Origin: Nitrospiraceae bacterium
GTDB lineage: Bacteria; Nitrospirota; Nitrospiria; Nitrospirales; Nitrospiraceae
Length of the DNA: 45,338 nt
Assembly: GCA_023248355.1 (NCBI GenBank)
Contig: JAHFES010000008.1
Span: 1 to 45,338, forward strand
Direction: 5' to 3'
Shown: positions 16,613 through 24,677 of the stretch, piece by piece
Numbering within the stretch: the first letter of the stretch is position 1
Layout: each line of letters opens with the position of its first letter
Program-made: the position numbers and the translations under genes
Notes under the pieces: generated by a model
Databases searched by the model: none
The model's input: the letters and a program-made list of their open reading frames with translations, nothing else
Told to the model about the DNA's origin: nothing

Positions 16613-16924
16613 ATGCGACGATCTGCTTGGCTACTGTGTATTTTCCTCGCGCTTACGGCTTGTGGAGGAAGCAATCCCTACCTTGAGGCTTCGCTGAAAC
16701 CGGCCGAACTCCAAGGAAAAGACAAAGCCTGGTTTGAGAAGAACTGGGGCGCTCCAGATGGCAAAGCCTCTCGATTCTTCGGCGGCGAGACCTGGACGTA
16801 CTATCGGATCGCTGGAGGAAAATCAGGCCCACCTCTGTTCAACTTCTCTCCCAATCAATGTCAGATCACACTTAAGTTCGACAAAGAAGAAAAACTCTCC
16901 GACTATAGCTATTCCGGCTGCTAA
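16613..16924 (+). CDS. Small lipoprotein, BamE/SmpA-like
   Basis: A signal sequence ends in the lipobox LTAC (Cys17), so the mature protein is lipid-anchored. The 103-residue product then has DKAWFEKNWGAPDGKASRFFGGETWTYY, a pattern like the BamE/SmpA fold (turn-helix, G.P, then W.Y strands), and ends in CQITLKFDKEEKLSDYSYSGC. Its role may be in outer-membrane assembly, but many small lipoproteins share this fold. GAGGAG stands at good spacing before the ATG. Its stop codon overlaps that of the convergent YHS gene by four bases. Confidence 0.72.
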   Translation: MRRSAWLLCIFLALTACGGSNPYLEASLKPAELQGKDKAWFEKNWGAPDGKASRFFGGETWTYYRIAGGKSGPPLFNFSPNQCQITLKFDKEEKLSDYSYSGC

Positions 16925-17175
16925 CCGGACTGCTGTTTCTGAAACGCCGCCGCACACTGCCTGCTGCAGAAGCAGTACATCTGCCCCCCAATATTCTCAC
17001 TGAAGGCAATCCGCCGCGGCACAAAGGCGTGACATACCGGATCTTGAACCATTTGATCCTGGTCAACCGACACTCCCCGATCGTCCAGATTCCTATTCAT
17101 AAATCTTCGAAACGCTTGCCGCAGCATGAAATAGAGGACAATGAGGAGTCCGATGATGAGTAAGATTCTATACAT
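16921..17175 (-). CDS. Small membrane-anchored YHS-domain protein
   Basis: The 84-residue product begins with one membrane helix (about residues 3-19), then a short basic linker and a YHS/TRASH-type metal-binding region. That region is DPVCHAFVPRRIAF with Cys48, followed by MYCFCSRQCAAAF with Cys68, Cys70 and Cys74. Such domains bind transition metals and are found in metal transporters, sensors and chaperones. Length and layout fit the stand-alone membrane YHS proteins. The ATG at 17175 is chosen; a TTG at 17202 would add nine residues but lacks a clear ribosome site. It converges with the BamE-like gene with overlapping stop codons. Confidence 0.72.
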   Translation of the reverse strand: MYRILLIIGLLIVLYFMLRQAFRRFMNRNLDDRGVSVDQDQMVQDPVCHAFVPRRIAFSENIGGQMYCFCSRQCAAAFQKQQSG

Positions 17176-17381
17176 AGTGGTCCACCAGCTGACGGACCAC
17201 AATCCTATGGGACAGGGGGGGGCCTGTCAAGGGAGAGGATAGCCTTTCTCCTCCTGATAGCGATACTGCAGGCCAACGACCAAACGACCTATTGATATTG
17301 GAAACCACCGGGACTCTTTCCCCTCCTATCCAGTACTTCAGGAGGATATGCTTCCATTTTGAAGAGTGTTATAGTTCAAGG

Positions 17382-17534
17382 ATGAAGACATGTGATAAAT
17401 GCCAGGGTGCGATGTTACCGGAACGGGCAGTTGATTTGAATGCAGGACTTGCGATCACGGTGTTTGCATGTTTGAATTGTGGTCGTCGGAAAGCAGCGGA
17501 TCAGGAACCTCGGCCCATTACGGCTCGACATTAA
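17382..17534 (+). CDS. Small zinc-ribbon protein, 50 aa
   Basis: Starting at ATG 17382, the product MKTCDKCQGAMLPERAVD (first 18 residues) continues to FACLNCGRRK, giving two CxxC pairs 27 residues apart. That is a small zinc ribbon. AAGG lies immediately before the ATG, which is rather close. The frame is open back to 17292 without a better start. It is probably a real small gene because both Cys pairs are ideally formed, but its function is unknown. It is followed 7 bases later by another small gene. Confidence 0.55.
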   Translation: MKTCDKCQGAMLPERAVDLNAGLAITVFACLNCGRRKAADQEPRPITARH

Positions 17535-17541
17535 CCCTACG

Positions 17542-17745
17542 ATGGCAGAACCAAAACCGTTGACCTACGATGAGCAGAAGGCTGCGGAAGCGGCTTTTAC
17601 GTTTGCTCCATCTAACCCCAAGTGGACGGAGTCGGCACAATTGCTTTATGTCAGACTCTCTGCCGCGATGAGCGCACGCGGACAAGGGATGAGCCAGCAC
17701 GATCTCGCGTCAAACGACAAGGACCTTAGTAGAAGCCGACGCTGA
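17542..17745 (+). CDS. Hypothetical protein, 67 aa
   Basis: The frame from ATG 17542 encodes MAEPKPLTYDEQKAAEAAF and then SNPKWTESAQLLYVRLSAAM, which reads like a small helical protein. It ends in a less ordered basic tail. I do not recognise a named family. It follows the small zinc-ribbon gene at once, so the two may form an operon. There is no clear Shine-Dalgarno sequence. Confidence rests on the ordered helical N-terminal half. Confidence 0.45.
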   Translation: MAEPKPLTYDEQKAAEAAFTFAPSNPKWTESAQLLYVRLSAAMSARGQGMSQHDLASNDKDLSRSRR

Positions 17746-18043
17746 AACCGTTTCTGCATAAGTAAGATTGTTGGCCTGTCCCGAACCGCCCTGCTCTGCT
17801 GTCCATCCTGCTACCGCATCATCAGCTACACCAGAGGCCACAGCCTGATTTCCTGTTTGTTCTGTGGGATCTCTCTTCCCACAGCATCTCACACCGAACC
17901 ATAGCCACCAGCCTCAACAGTTCGCTCCCTACATGCAGGTAGCGTTTGCCCCCTCCACACGACTTGAGCAAAGGCCTGTCACGAATCACTGCGGGGCTAC
18001 CGTTTGTTGCAGAGGGTGAAGTTGCCGATGGTGGAGTATGTGT
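17746..18043. other. Intergenic stretch with no convincing gene
   Basis: Between the small plus-strand gene and the end of dapB I see no gene I can support. A GTG-started minus-strand frame at 17710-17892 (rich in Ala, Ser, Gly) overlaps the plus-strand gene and has no ribosome site. No terminator-like hairpin with a T-run is apparent after dapB. Confidence 0.4.
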
Positions 18044-18847
18044 CTACCGAAGACCTAAGACATCCATCATGTCGTAGAGGCCAGGAGGCTGGCGAACAAC
18101 CCACCGCGCAGCGCGCAACGCTCCAAGGGCAAAGGTATCACGGCTGCTGGCTCGATGTGTGACCTCGATCCGCTCGCCCATGCCACCGAACAGAATGGTG
18201 TGATCGCCCACAATATCGCCAGCCCGGATGGTCTGAATCCCGATCTCGCCTTTGGTTCTCTCGCCGATCAAACCCTTGCGTGCATACACGCCAACCTGGT
18301 TCAGGTCACGGTTCACCGCCTGCGCAAGCACTTCGGCAATCTTGAGGGCTGTCCCGCTCGGTGCATCTTTCTTGAGCCGGTGATGGGCCTCGATCACTTC
18401 AATGTCGTAATCGTCGCCGAGTATTTTGGCCATCTCGCTGATAACCTTGTAGATCAGATTAACCCCGACGCTCATGTTAGGGGAGAAGACGCAGGGTATC
18501 TGGCGAGCGAACGACTTCAGCTCGTCAAGCTCGGAAGCAGACAACCCTGTCGTCCCGATCACCATCGCCCGTCGATGTGTGGCCACAATCCGCAAATGTT
18601 CTAAGGTCGCTTCGGGAGCAGAAAAGTCGATGACGACCTCTCCACGTTCCATGAGCGCTGGCAGATCGTCGGTAACGATGATACCGGCGCGTCCCGATCC
18701 GGCAGTTTCCCCAGCATCTTCACCAAGAGCGTGGTGCCCCTTTCCTTCCAGGGCCCCCGCAAGCGTCAAGGCAGTCGAATCCCGAATCAATGACACCAAA
18801 CGGCAGCCCATTCGACCTGCGGCCCCTGCAACGACAACCTTGATCAT
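18044..18847 (-). CDS. dapB: 4-hydroxy-tetrahydrodipicolinate reductase
   Basis: DapB reduces the DapA product with NAD(P)H in lysine and cell-wall diaminopimelate synthesis. The product (267 residues from ATG 18847) begins MIKVVVAGAAGRMG, the nucleotide-binding loop. It then has VIGTTGLS and SPNMSVGVNLIY. The catalytic segment is EAHHRLKKDAPSGTALK, with the His pair and Lys, and is followed by GIQTIRAGDIVGDHTILF. An in-frame ATG at 18868 would add seven residues; the shorter form starts exactly where the family does. The gene is last in the arg-lys series, 30 bases after dapA. Confidence 0.95.
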   Translation of the reverse strand: MIKVVVAGAAGRMGCRLVSLIRDSTALTLAGALEGKGHHALGEDAGETAGSGRAGIIVTDDLPALMERGEVVIDFSAPEATLEHLRIVATHRRAMVIGTTGLSASELDELKSFARQIPCVFSPNMSVGVNLIYKVISEMAKILGDDYDIEVIEAHHRLKKDAPSGTALKIAEVLAQAVNRDLNQVGVYARKGLIGERTKGEIGIQTIRAGDIVGDHTILFGGMGERIEVTHRASSRDTFALGALRAARWVVRQPPGLYDMMDVLGLR

Positions 18848-18877
18848 CGCGTCATTCACCCCTGGCATCGCTTGGGG

Positions 18878-19750
18878 TTAGATCAACTCCGCGTCTTTTA
18901 ATACGCGGACCAGCTTTTCTCGTGTGTCCTGTGCCATAGGGCACAGCGGCAGGCGCAACTCAGGATCGATCTTGCCCATCATCCCCAGCGCTTCTTTCAC
19001 CGGAATAGGGTTTGTCTCGAAAAACAACGCTGCAAACAAAGGCGAGAGTTTGAAATGAATCCGTCGCGCCTCGTCAACTTTCCCATCGGCAAAGGCCTTC
19101 ACCAGGTTGGCCATGTCGGTCGGCACCAAATTGGCTGTCACGGTAATCACGCCCTTGGCCCCAACCGCCATCATTGGCAGGGTCAAGGAATCATCGCCGG
19201 CTAAGACCGTTAATCGGTCGCCGCACATCTGCACAACGTCCGACGCTTGCTGGACCGACCCGCTCCCTTCCTTGACGCCGACAATCGTCTTAATCGTCGA
19301 GAGCCGCGCAATGGTAGCCGGCAGCATATTGACGCCGGTGCGCCCAGGAATGTTGTACAAGACCAACGGAAGATCCACGGACTCTGCCACCGCTTTGTAG
19401 TGCCGGTACAGCCCTTCTTGCGTGGGCTTGTTGTAGTACGGCGTAATGAGTAACGCCCCGTCGGCCCCCGCCTCTTTTGCATGTCTGGTAAGAGTGATGG
19501 CTTCATCGGTACTGTTTGAACCGGTTCCGGCAATCACGGGAACCCGGCGGTTGACAACCTCCACCGTCAGCTCAATGACCCGGTTGTGCTCCTCATGAGA
19601 GAGCGTGGCCGACTCCCCGGTGGTGCCACAGGGAACAATGCCATTGGTGCCCTTGGCAATCTGCCACTCGATCAACTCGGCCAGAGCCCGCTCGTCAACC
19701 TTGCCTTTTCGAAAAGGCGTGACGATTGCAACCAGAGAGCCGGTAAACAT
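18878..19750 (-). CDS. dapA: 4-hydroxy-tetrahydrodipicolinate synthase
   Basis: DapA condenses pyruvate with aspartate semialdehyde, the first committed step to lysine. The 290-residue TIM barrel shows GTTGESATLSHEEH at 42-55, TPYYNKPTQEGLY at 103-115, and LYNIPGRTGVN with Tyr132. The Schiff-base Lys160 is in TIVGVKEGSG. AGAGGAG lies just before the ATG at 19750; the frame runs on to 19765 but the family begins MFTGSLVAIVTPF. It is 11 bases after lysA. Confidence 0.97.
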   Translation of the reverse strand: MFTGSLVAIVTPFRKGKVDERALAELIEWQIAKGTNGIVPCGTTGESATLSHEEHNRVIELTVEVVNRRVPVIAGTGSNSTDEAITLTRHAKEAGADGALLITPYYNKPTQEGLYRHYKAVAESVDLPLVLYNIPGRTGVNMLPATIARLSTIKTIVGVKEGSGSVQQASDVVQMCGDRLTVLAGDDSLTLPMMAVGAKGVITVTANLVPTDMANLVKAFADGKVDEARRIHFKLSPLFAALFFETNPIPVKEALGMMGKIDPELRLPLCPMAQDTREKLVRVLKDAELI

Positions 19751-19761
19751 AGTCGCTCCTC

Positions 19762-21024
19762 TCACTTCAAAAACGAAGGAATCGTCTCGCCCCGCACCAA
19801 GTCATCATATGTTTCTCGTGCGCGGATGACATGGATCTCTCCATCCTTGATGAGGGCTTCAGGGACACGGGGACGAGAATTGTAATTCGACGACATGACG
19901 AAACCATATGCCCCCGCACTCATCACCGCCAGCATTTCCCCCGGCTTCACCTCCGCCATCGCCCGATCCTTGGCTAAAAAGTCTCCGGACTCGCAGACCG
20001 GCCCGACAATGTCCACTTGATGCTTGGCCCGATGACCGGCTTCTTCTTTCAGCGGACGGATTTCATGGTAGGCCCCATAGAGACTGGGACGAATCAAATC
20101 GTTCATGGCAGCATCGACAATCACAAAACGCTTGGCCTCTCCTGCTTTCAAATAGAGCGCCTGTGTCACGAGAATGCCCGCGTTTCCGACGATGACCCGG
20201 CCCGGCTCCATAATGAGCGTGACCTTCATATCCCGCACGAGCGGGAAGATCGCATCCGCCAGGTCTTGTGGCAGCGGGGGGGTTTCGTCGGCATAGGTAA
20301 TCCCCAGCCCTCCGCCGATATTGATGTATTGAATGCCGATGCCATCGCGTTTGAGCGACTCGACCAACGTGAGAATCTTCTTCATCGCTTCGACGAATGG
20401 CGTGACCTCAGTTAGTTGGGAGCCTATATGCTTATGCACGCCGACGACATCGATATGACTCAGTGATGACGCTATCTTGAACTCTTCCAGCGCCCGATCT
20501 GCCGCAATGCCAAACTTACTTTTCTTGAGTCCGGTCGAAATGTAGGGATGTGTCTTCGGATCAATGTCTGGATTGATCCGAAGCGCCACGCGCGCCTTCT
20601 TCCCGACCGACCCCGCAACCTCATTGATCGCTTGCAGCTCAGCCGGCGACTCTACATTGAACATCAGGATGTCCGCCTTGAGCGCATCACGGATTTCGTC
20701 GGCCTTTTTCCCTACCCCGGCGAACACAATCTTGGAGGCAGGAACACCAGCCTTCAACGCACGGAACAGCTCGCCGCCCGACACGATATCCACCCCGCTG
20801 CCTTCCTTCGCCATCAATCGCACAATGGCGAGATTGGAGTTCGCTTTCATCGCGAAGGCAATCACGTGGGGAATGTCTTTGAACGCACCATCGTACGCCC
20901 GGAAATGACGGACAAGCGTGGCATGGCTATAGACATAACAGGGCGTGCCGAGTTCTTTCGCGATCCGGCTGACCGGCACCTGCTCGCAATACAGCTCGCC
21001 CTCGCGATACTCGAAATCATGCAT
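19762..21024 (-). CDS. lysA: Diaminopimelate decarboxylase
   Basis: LysA is the last lysine enzyme, decarboxylating meso-diaminopimelate with PLP. The 420-residue product has Lys60 in FAMKANSN, GVDIVSGGELFRALKAG, VGVHKHIGSQ, INIGGGLGITY, IMEPGRVIVGNAG, and PVCESGDFLAKDR with the catalytic Cys from the partner subunit. It ends GAYGFVMSSNYNSRPR, which is fully typical. The ATG at 21024 is chosen over upstream starts since the family begins here and GAGG lies eight bases before it. The start lies inside the end of the radical SAM gene (8-base overlap). Confidence 0.96.
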   Translation of the reverse strand: MHDFEYREGELYCEQVPVSRIAKELGTPCYVYSHATLVRHFRAYDGAFKDIPHVIAFAMKANSNLAIVRLMAKEGSGVDIVSGGELFRALKAGVPASKIVFAGVGKKADEIRDALKADILMFNVESPAELQAINEVAGSVGKKARVALRINPDIDPKTHPYISTGLKKSKFGIAADRALEEFKIASSLSHIDVVGVHKHIGSQLTEVTPFVEAMKKILTLVESLKRDGIGIQYINIGGGLGITYADETPPLPQDLADAIFPLVRDMKVTLIMEPGRVIVGNAGILVTQALYLKAGEAKRFVIVDAAMNDLIRPSLYGAYHEIRPLKEEAGHRAKHQVDIVGPVCESGDFLAKDRAMAEVKPGEMLAVMSAGAYGFVMSSNYNSRPRVPEALIKDGEIHVIRARETYDDLVRGETIPSFLK

Positions 21025-22927
21025 CTTGGAAATCCTCACGCAAGAATTCAATCCCTGAAAGCGACAGCCCCTGCAACGACTCCTCGAACGCATCCTTGAA
21101 CTTGCGGTATCGGATCTTCACGTGCGGGAGCGCCGCCGTAATGGCGTCCGAATCGACGAGCGCCTTGAGTGCATCAGGCGTGGCCTGCTTGAGATGCTCA
21201 AAATTGATGATCACGTCCATCCGGGCTTTGTCCGACGCGTCCTTGAGGCGCTGCAATAATTCCTGGGCATTGAGGCGATCCAACGCGCCTTCCAGATCGA
21301 CAAAGAGTGCCGCAAACTTGTCGTGCCGCTTCGCCTTGATGGTCAGCACCAAGTTTTGGGCTGCCGGCTTCTGATCCAGCCGCTGCTTGATGGCATGCAA
21401 CGCGCTTGGCATGAGGTGCTCCGTATCAAACGTCGGCAGCTTTGCCTGGAGATTCTTGAGAACCTTGGCCAGTGGAGACAGCTTCCCTTTGGGACAAGCC
21501 CGCTTCACCAATTTGCGGAACTCACGATTCATTTCCCATCGAGCGATCAACCGCTGCTGGGTGCCGGACAGGCGACGCCAGATGTTCGGCAAGGAATAGA
21601 ACTGGTGATTGGCCCAGTTGAACCCTGCTTGTAATTGCTCCGGCGTCATCCGGCTGGGATGGAAGACGACGTGCTTGCCGTCATACTTGGACCAGTCACG
21701 ATCGAAAATGCGTCCAGCCTTATTGTACCGATCGAAGAGCGCGGTCCCCGGCAACGGGGTGAGCACATTGAAATAGGCCAGCTCCACCTGATTCTTCGTC
21801 AAGAACTCGACGGCCCGCTCAAACACGGATTCATCGTCACTGTCGAATCCGAAGACGATCCCAGGATTCACCATGATGCCGTGATCGTGGAACATTTTGA
21901 TCTCTTGCGAGAACTTCTGTACGCGGTTGAACGGTTTATTCGTTTCTTCGAGGCTGTCTTCGTCGAGCGACTCCATGCCCACGAACACCGACACGCAGCC
22001 GCTATCGGCCGCCAACTTGACCATCTCTTCATCGTCACCCAGGAAGAGGGTGGACTGGCAGCCCCACTTAATCTTGAGCGGCTTCAGCGCAGCCCAGAGT
22101 TCCCGGCAGTACGCGCGATTGCTGTTATGGAGATCGTCGACGAAAGCGACAATACCGCCATCGTCAATGCCGACCCGAATCCGCAAACCGGTTTTGAACG
22201 CCTGCCAGAGCGGCTCGGTTGAAATTCGTTCGATCAGCTCGCTACGCACCCACCGTTGCACTTGCACGATTTCCTTGACCACTTCCTGGACCGGACGCCG
22301 CCTGGTGGTCTTGCCGTTGAACGGCGACACGCTGCAAAACTCGCAGTCGAAGTGGCAGCCGCGGGTCGTAAAACTGCACTGCCTGGTCATGTAGGCATCG
22401 GGGCTGAGCAATTCGACGCGCGGACTCTTGTAGTTTTCCAATGACGGGAACGACGTCATCCGATACTCACGCTTCATGTGGCCCGCTTCATAATCCGCCA
22501 CGAGCTCGGGCCAGAGATCCTCCGCCTCTCCGCAGACAATCGCATCGCAATGTTGCAACGCTTCTTCCGGACAATATGTGGGATGAACACCGCCCATCAC
22601 AATGGTCTTCCCCCGTTTCCGAAACTCCGTGGCAATCTCATAGGCGCGCGGTGCGTAGCAGGTCATGATGGACAGGCCGACCATCTCGCAGGGATCGTCG
22701 AAGTCGATATCCTCCACTGCCTCATCGACCAAATCGACTTCCCATGAATCCGGCGTATAGGCGGCGATCGTCGGCAAACTCAGCTTCGGGAACCACACCG
22801 CACGGCGTTCTGCCGCAGTGAGATGGTACGGATTGTTCCGAGGATACGGATCGACCAATAACAAGCGTCGTTTGACTGCGACTCGTCCCTGTTCCTGTAC
22901 ACCCCGTGCCGGCTGGATTAGTTGCAT
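21017..22927 (-). CDS. B12-binding radical SAM protein with a C-terminal STAS-like domain
   Basis: A cobalamin-binding-like domain fills about residues 20-150 (RLLLVDPYP, VGLSIMTCYAPRAYEIA, IVMGGVHPTYCPEEAL, IVCGEAEDLWPELV). The radical SAM core has TTRGCHFDCEFCSVSPFNG, the CxxxCxxC cluster Cys191, Cys195, Cys198. Between the cluster and the FVDD strand lies an extra segment of about 34 residues (225-258) that ordinary members lack. Residues 526-636 read as a STAS-like fold (FVDLEGALDRLNAQELL, MDVIINFEHLKQATPDAL). Relatives include hopanoid methylases and other methyltransferases or ring-forming enzymes, but the reaction here is unknown. AGGAGGG precedes the ATG at 22927. It overlaps lysA by 8 bases. 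Confidence 0.85.
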   Translation of the reverse strand: MQLIQPARGVQEQGRVAVKRRLLLVDPYPRNNPYHLTAAERRAVWFPKLSLPTIAAYTPDSWEVDLVDEAVEDIDFDDPCEMVGLSIMTCYAPRAYEIATEFRKRGKTIVMGGVHPTYCPEEALQHCDAIVCGEAEDLWPELVADYEAGHMKREYRMTSFPSLENYKSPRVELLSPDAYMTRQCSFTTRGCHFDCEFCSVSPFNGKTTRRRPVQEVVKEIVQVQRWVRSELIERISTEPLWQAFKTGLRIRVGIDDGGIVAFVDDLHNSNRAYCRELWAALKPLKIKWGCQSTLFLGDDEEMVKLAADSGCVSVFVGMESLDEDSLEETNKPFNRVQKFSQEIKMFHDHGIMVNPGIVFGFDSDDESVFERAVEFLTKNQVELAYFNVLTPLPGTALFDRYNKAGRIFDRDWSKYDGKHVVFHPSRMTPEQLQAGFNWANHQFYSLPNIWRRLSGTQQRLIARWEMNREFRKLVKRACPKGKLSPLAKVLKNLQAKLPTFDTEHLMPSALHAIKQRLDQKPAAQNLVLTIKAKRHDKFAALFVDLEGALDRLNAQELLQRLKDASDKARMDVIINFEHLKQATPDALKALVDSDAITAALPHVKIRYRKFKDAFEESLQGLSLSGIEFLREDFQDA

Positions 22928-23019
22928 CTAGCATCCCTCCTGCTTGAACGACGAGCCTTTCATCTGAGTGCTCTTCGCTCGGCGCTGATGTGGTCCCACA
23001 TGTCCGTTCCGTCTCATGC

Positions 23020-23283
23020 TTATCTGGTCCCGACCGGCCTGAGCGGAGGCAACTCTTCGTCTTGCCCCCGCGGCTCGACCAACTCGGGCACTTCACCCTG
23101 CGTACTCTCAATCACACGTCGTTCTTGGGCTGCTTGTTTTGCATGCTGCTTCTTCTGCATTTCAATGATCGGTGTCACACCCACATTCTCCGGCGCAATC
23201 GGCGGCCCGGCTACTCCACACGCAACGATGACCCCCAGCACGACCCAGAGTGTCAGAAGACCTGGCAATCGTGTTGTCCTCAC
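23020..23283 (-). CDS. Small lipoprotein, LptM (YifL)-like
   Basis: The 87-residue product starts with GTG at 23283, inside the argH stop (GTGA overlap). It has a signal sequence with lipobox IVAC (Cys22). After the cysteine comes GVAGPPIAPENVGVTP, close to the CG..GP.. opening of LptM/YifL lipoproteins. In proteobacteria those lie beside lysA and help mature the LPS translocon LptD/E. The Gln/Lys/Glu-rich middle and acidic C-terminus (GQDEELPPLRP) are poorly conserved in this group. The assignment rests on the lipobox, the short motif and the argH-lysA neighbourhood, so the function is likely but not certain. Confidence 0.65.
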   Translation of the reverse strand: MRTTRLPGLLTLWVVLGVIVACGVAGPPIAPENVGVTPIIEMQKKQHAKQAAQERRVIESTQGEVPELVEPRGQDEELPPLRPVGTR

Positions 23284-24677
23284 GCAAGCGCCTTTACCCA
23301 CTCCCGGAGACGCCGATCTACTTGTTTGTAGGCCGTTCCGCCGACTTGAGCCTTCCGTTCGATCGCGCCTTGTACTGTCAGACGTTGCACAACCGACGAG
23401 TCGAACTTCTTTGAAAATTTTCGCAACTCCTCGACTGAAAGTTCGGTGAGTTCCTGCCCTTGGTCCAGCGCCCACCGGACGATGCGCCCCGTGATGCTAT
23501 GCGCCTCGCGGAAGGGAACGCCTTTGGTCACGAGATAGTCGGCGAGTTCCGTCGCCAACATCCCTCCCCCGCTGAGAGCTCTGGTCAGCGCTTCTCGATC
23601 GACCGTCAGCCGACGCATCAGTTCGGTCATCACCTCGACAGAGCTCTCGGCTGTATCGAGCGCATCGAACAGCGCCGGCTTGTCTTCCTGGAGATCTCGA
23701 TTATAACTCAACGGCAGGCCTTTCAGTGTGGTCAGCAATCCGATCAGATGCCCGTAGACCCGGCCGGTTTTCCCCCGAACAAGTTCGGGAACATCGGGAT
23801 TCTTCTTCTGCGGCATCATGCTGCTGCCGGTGCAAAAGGCATCGGGCAACTCGACAAAATGAAATTCCTGGGACGACCAGACAATCAACTCCTCGCTCAT
23901 GCGCGACAGGTGCATCATCACGACGGCCAGCGCCGACGCGACTTCAATCATGAAGTCCCGGTCCGACACCGCGTCCAAGCTGTTCTGCGTCACTGAAGGA
24001 AAGCCCAGCAGCGAGGCAGCATACTGGCGATCCACCGGATAGTTTGTCCCGGCCAGGGCGCCCGATCCCAGCGGCATCACATTCAGCCTGGTTCGACCGT
24101 CTCGCAGCCGCCCCTTATCCCGCTCAAACATTTCGACGTACGCGAGGAGGTGATGGGCGAACAGCACCGGCTGCGCCCGCTGCAGATGCGTGTACCCCGG
24201 CATCGGCACGTCGCGATGGGCCTTCCCCTGCTGCACCAGCACTCGCTGAAATTCTTCGAGCCGGCTGATGAGCGCCGCCAGTCGATCACGCAGATACAGC
24301 CGCACGTCCAGCGCCACCTGATCGTTTCGGCTTCGCCCCGTGTGGAGCTTGCCTCCAAGCGAGCCGATGAGCTCGGTCAGCCGCCGCTCGATCGCCATGT
24401 GGATGTCCTCATCCTCCGGCAAAAACTTAAATCGTTCCCGCTCCAGCTCGTGCAGCACGAGCTGCAACCCCCGAATGATCGTCGCCGTCTCACGCCGACT
24501 CAGTACACGCGCTTTCGCCAGCGTCTGACAGTGCGCGATGCTCCCCTGAATATCGTGCGCATAGAGCCGGCGATCGACCTCAATCGACCTCGTGAAGGTC
24601 TCTACCAACCGATCCGTTCGTTCACGAAATCGGCCGGCCCAGGCTTTTTCCCCTCCAGAACGGGGCCGCTGTGCCAT
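23280..24677 (-). CDS. argH: Argininosuccinate lyase
   Basis: ArgH splits argininosuccinate into arginine and fumarate, the last step of arginine synthesis. The 465-residue product belongs to the fumarase/aspartase superfamily: KAWAGRFRERTDRLVE near the start, HTGRSRNDQVALDVRLYLRD, GYTHLQRAQPVLFAHHLLAY, and the signature GSSMMPQKKNPDVPELVRG. The flexible loop with GSSMM carries the catalytic Ser. Its ATG shares one base with the argG stop (TGATG) and its end overlaps the lptM-like gene by four bases. Confidence 0.98.
   Translation of the reverse strand: MAQRPRSGGEKAWAGRFRERTDRLVETFTRSIEVDRRLYAHDIQGSIAHCQTLAKARVLSRRETATIIRGLQLVLHELERERFKFLPEDEDIHMAIERRLTELIGSLGGKLHTGRSRNDQVALDVRLYLRDRLAALISRLEEFQRVLVQQGKAHRDVPMPGYTHLQRAQPVLFAHHLLAYVEMFERDKGRLRDGRTRLNVMPLGSGALAGTNYPVDRQYAASLLGFPSVTQNSLDAVSDRDFMIEVASALAVVMMHLSRMSEELIVWSSQEFHFVELPDAFCTGSSMMPQKKNPDVPELVRGKTGRVYGHLIGLLTTLKGLPLSYNRDLQEDKPALFDALDTAESSVEVMTELMRRLTVDREALTRALSGGGMLATELADYLVTKGVPFREAHSITGRIVRWALDQGQELTELSVEELRKFSKKFDSSVVQRLTVQGAIERKAQVGGTAYKQVDRRLREWVKALA

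Noticed and set aside
17710-17892. Minus-strand 60-residue frame rich in Ala, Gly and Ser
   Set aside because: GTG start without ribosome site, overlap with a plus-strand small gene, and no recognisable motif.
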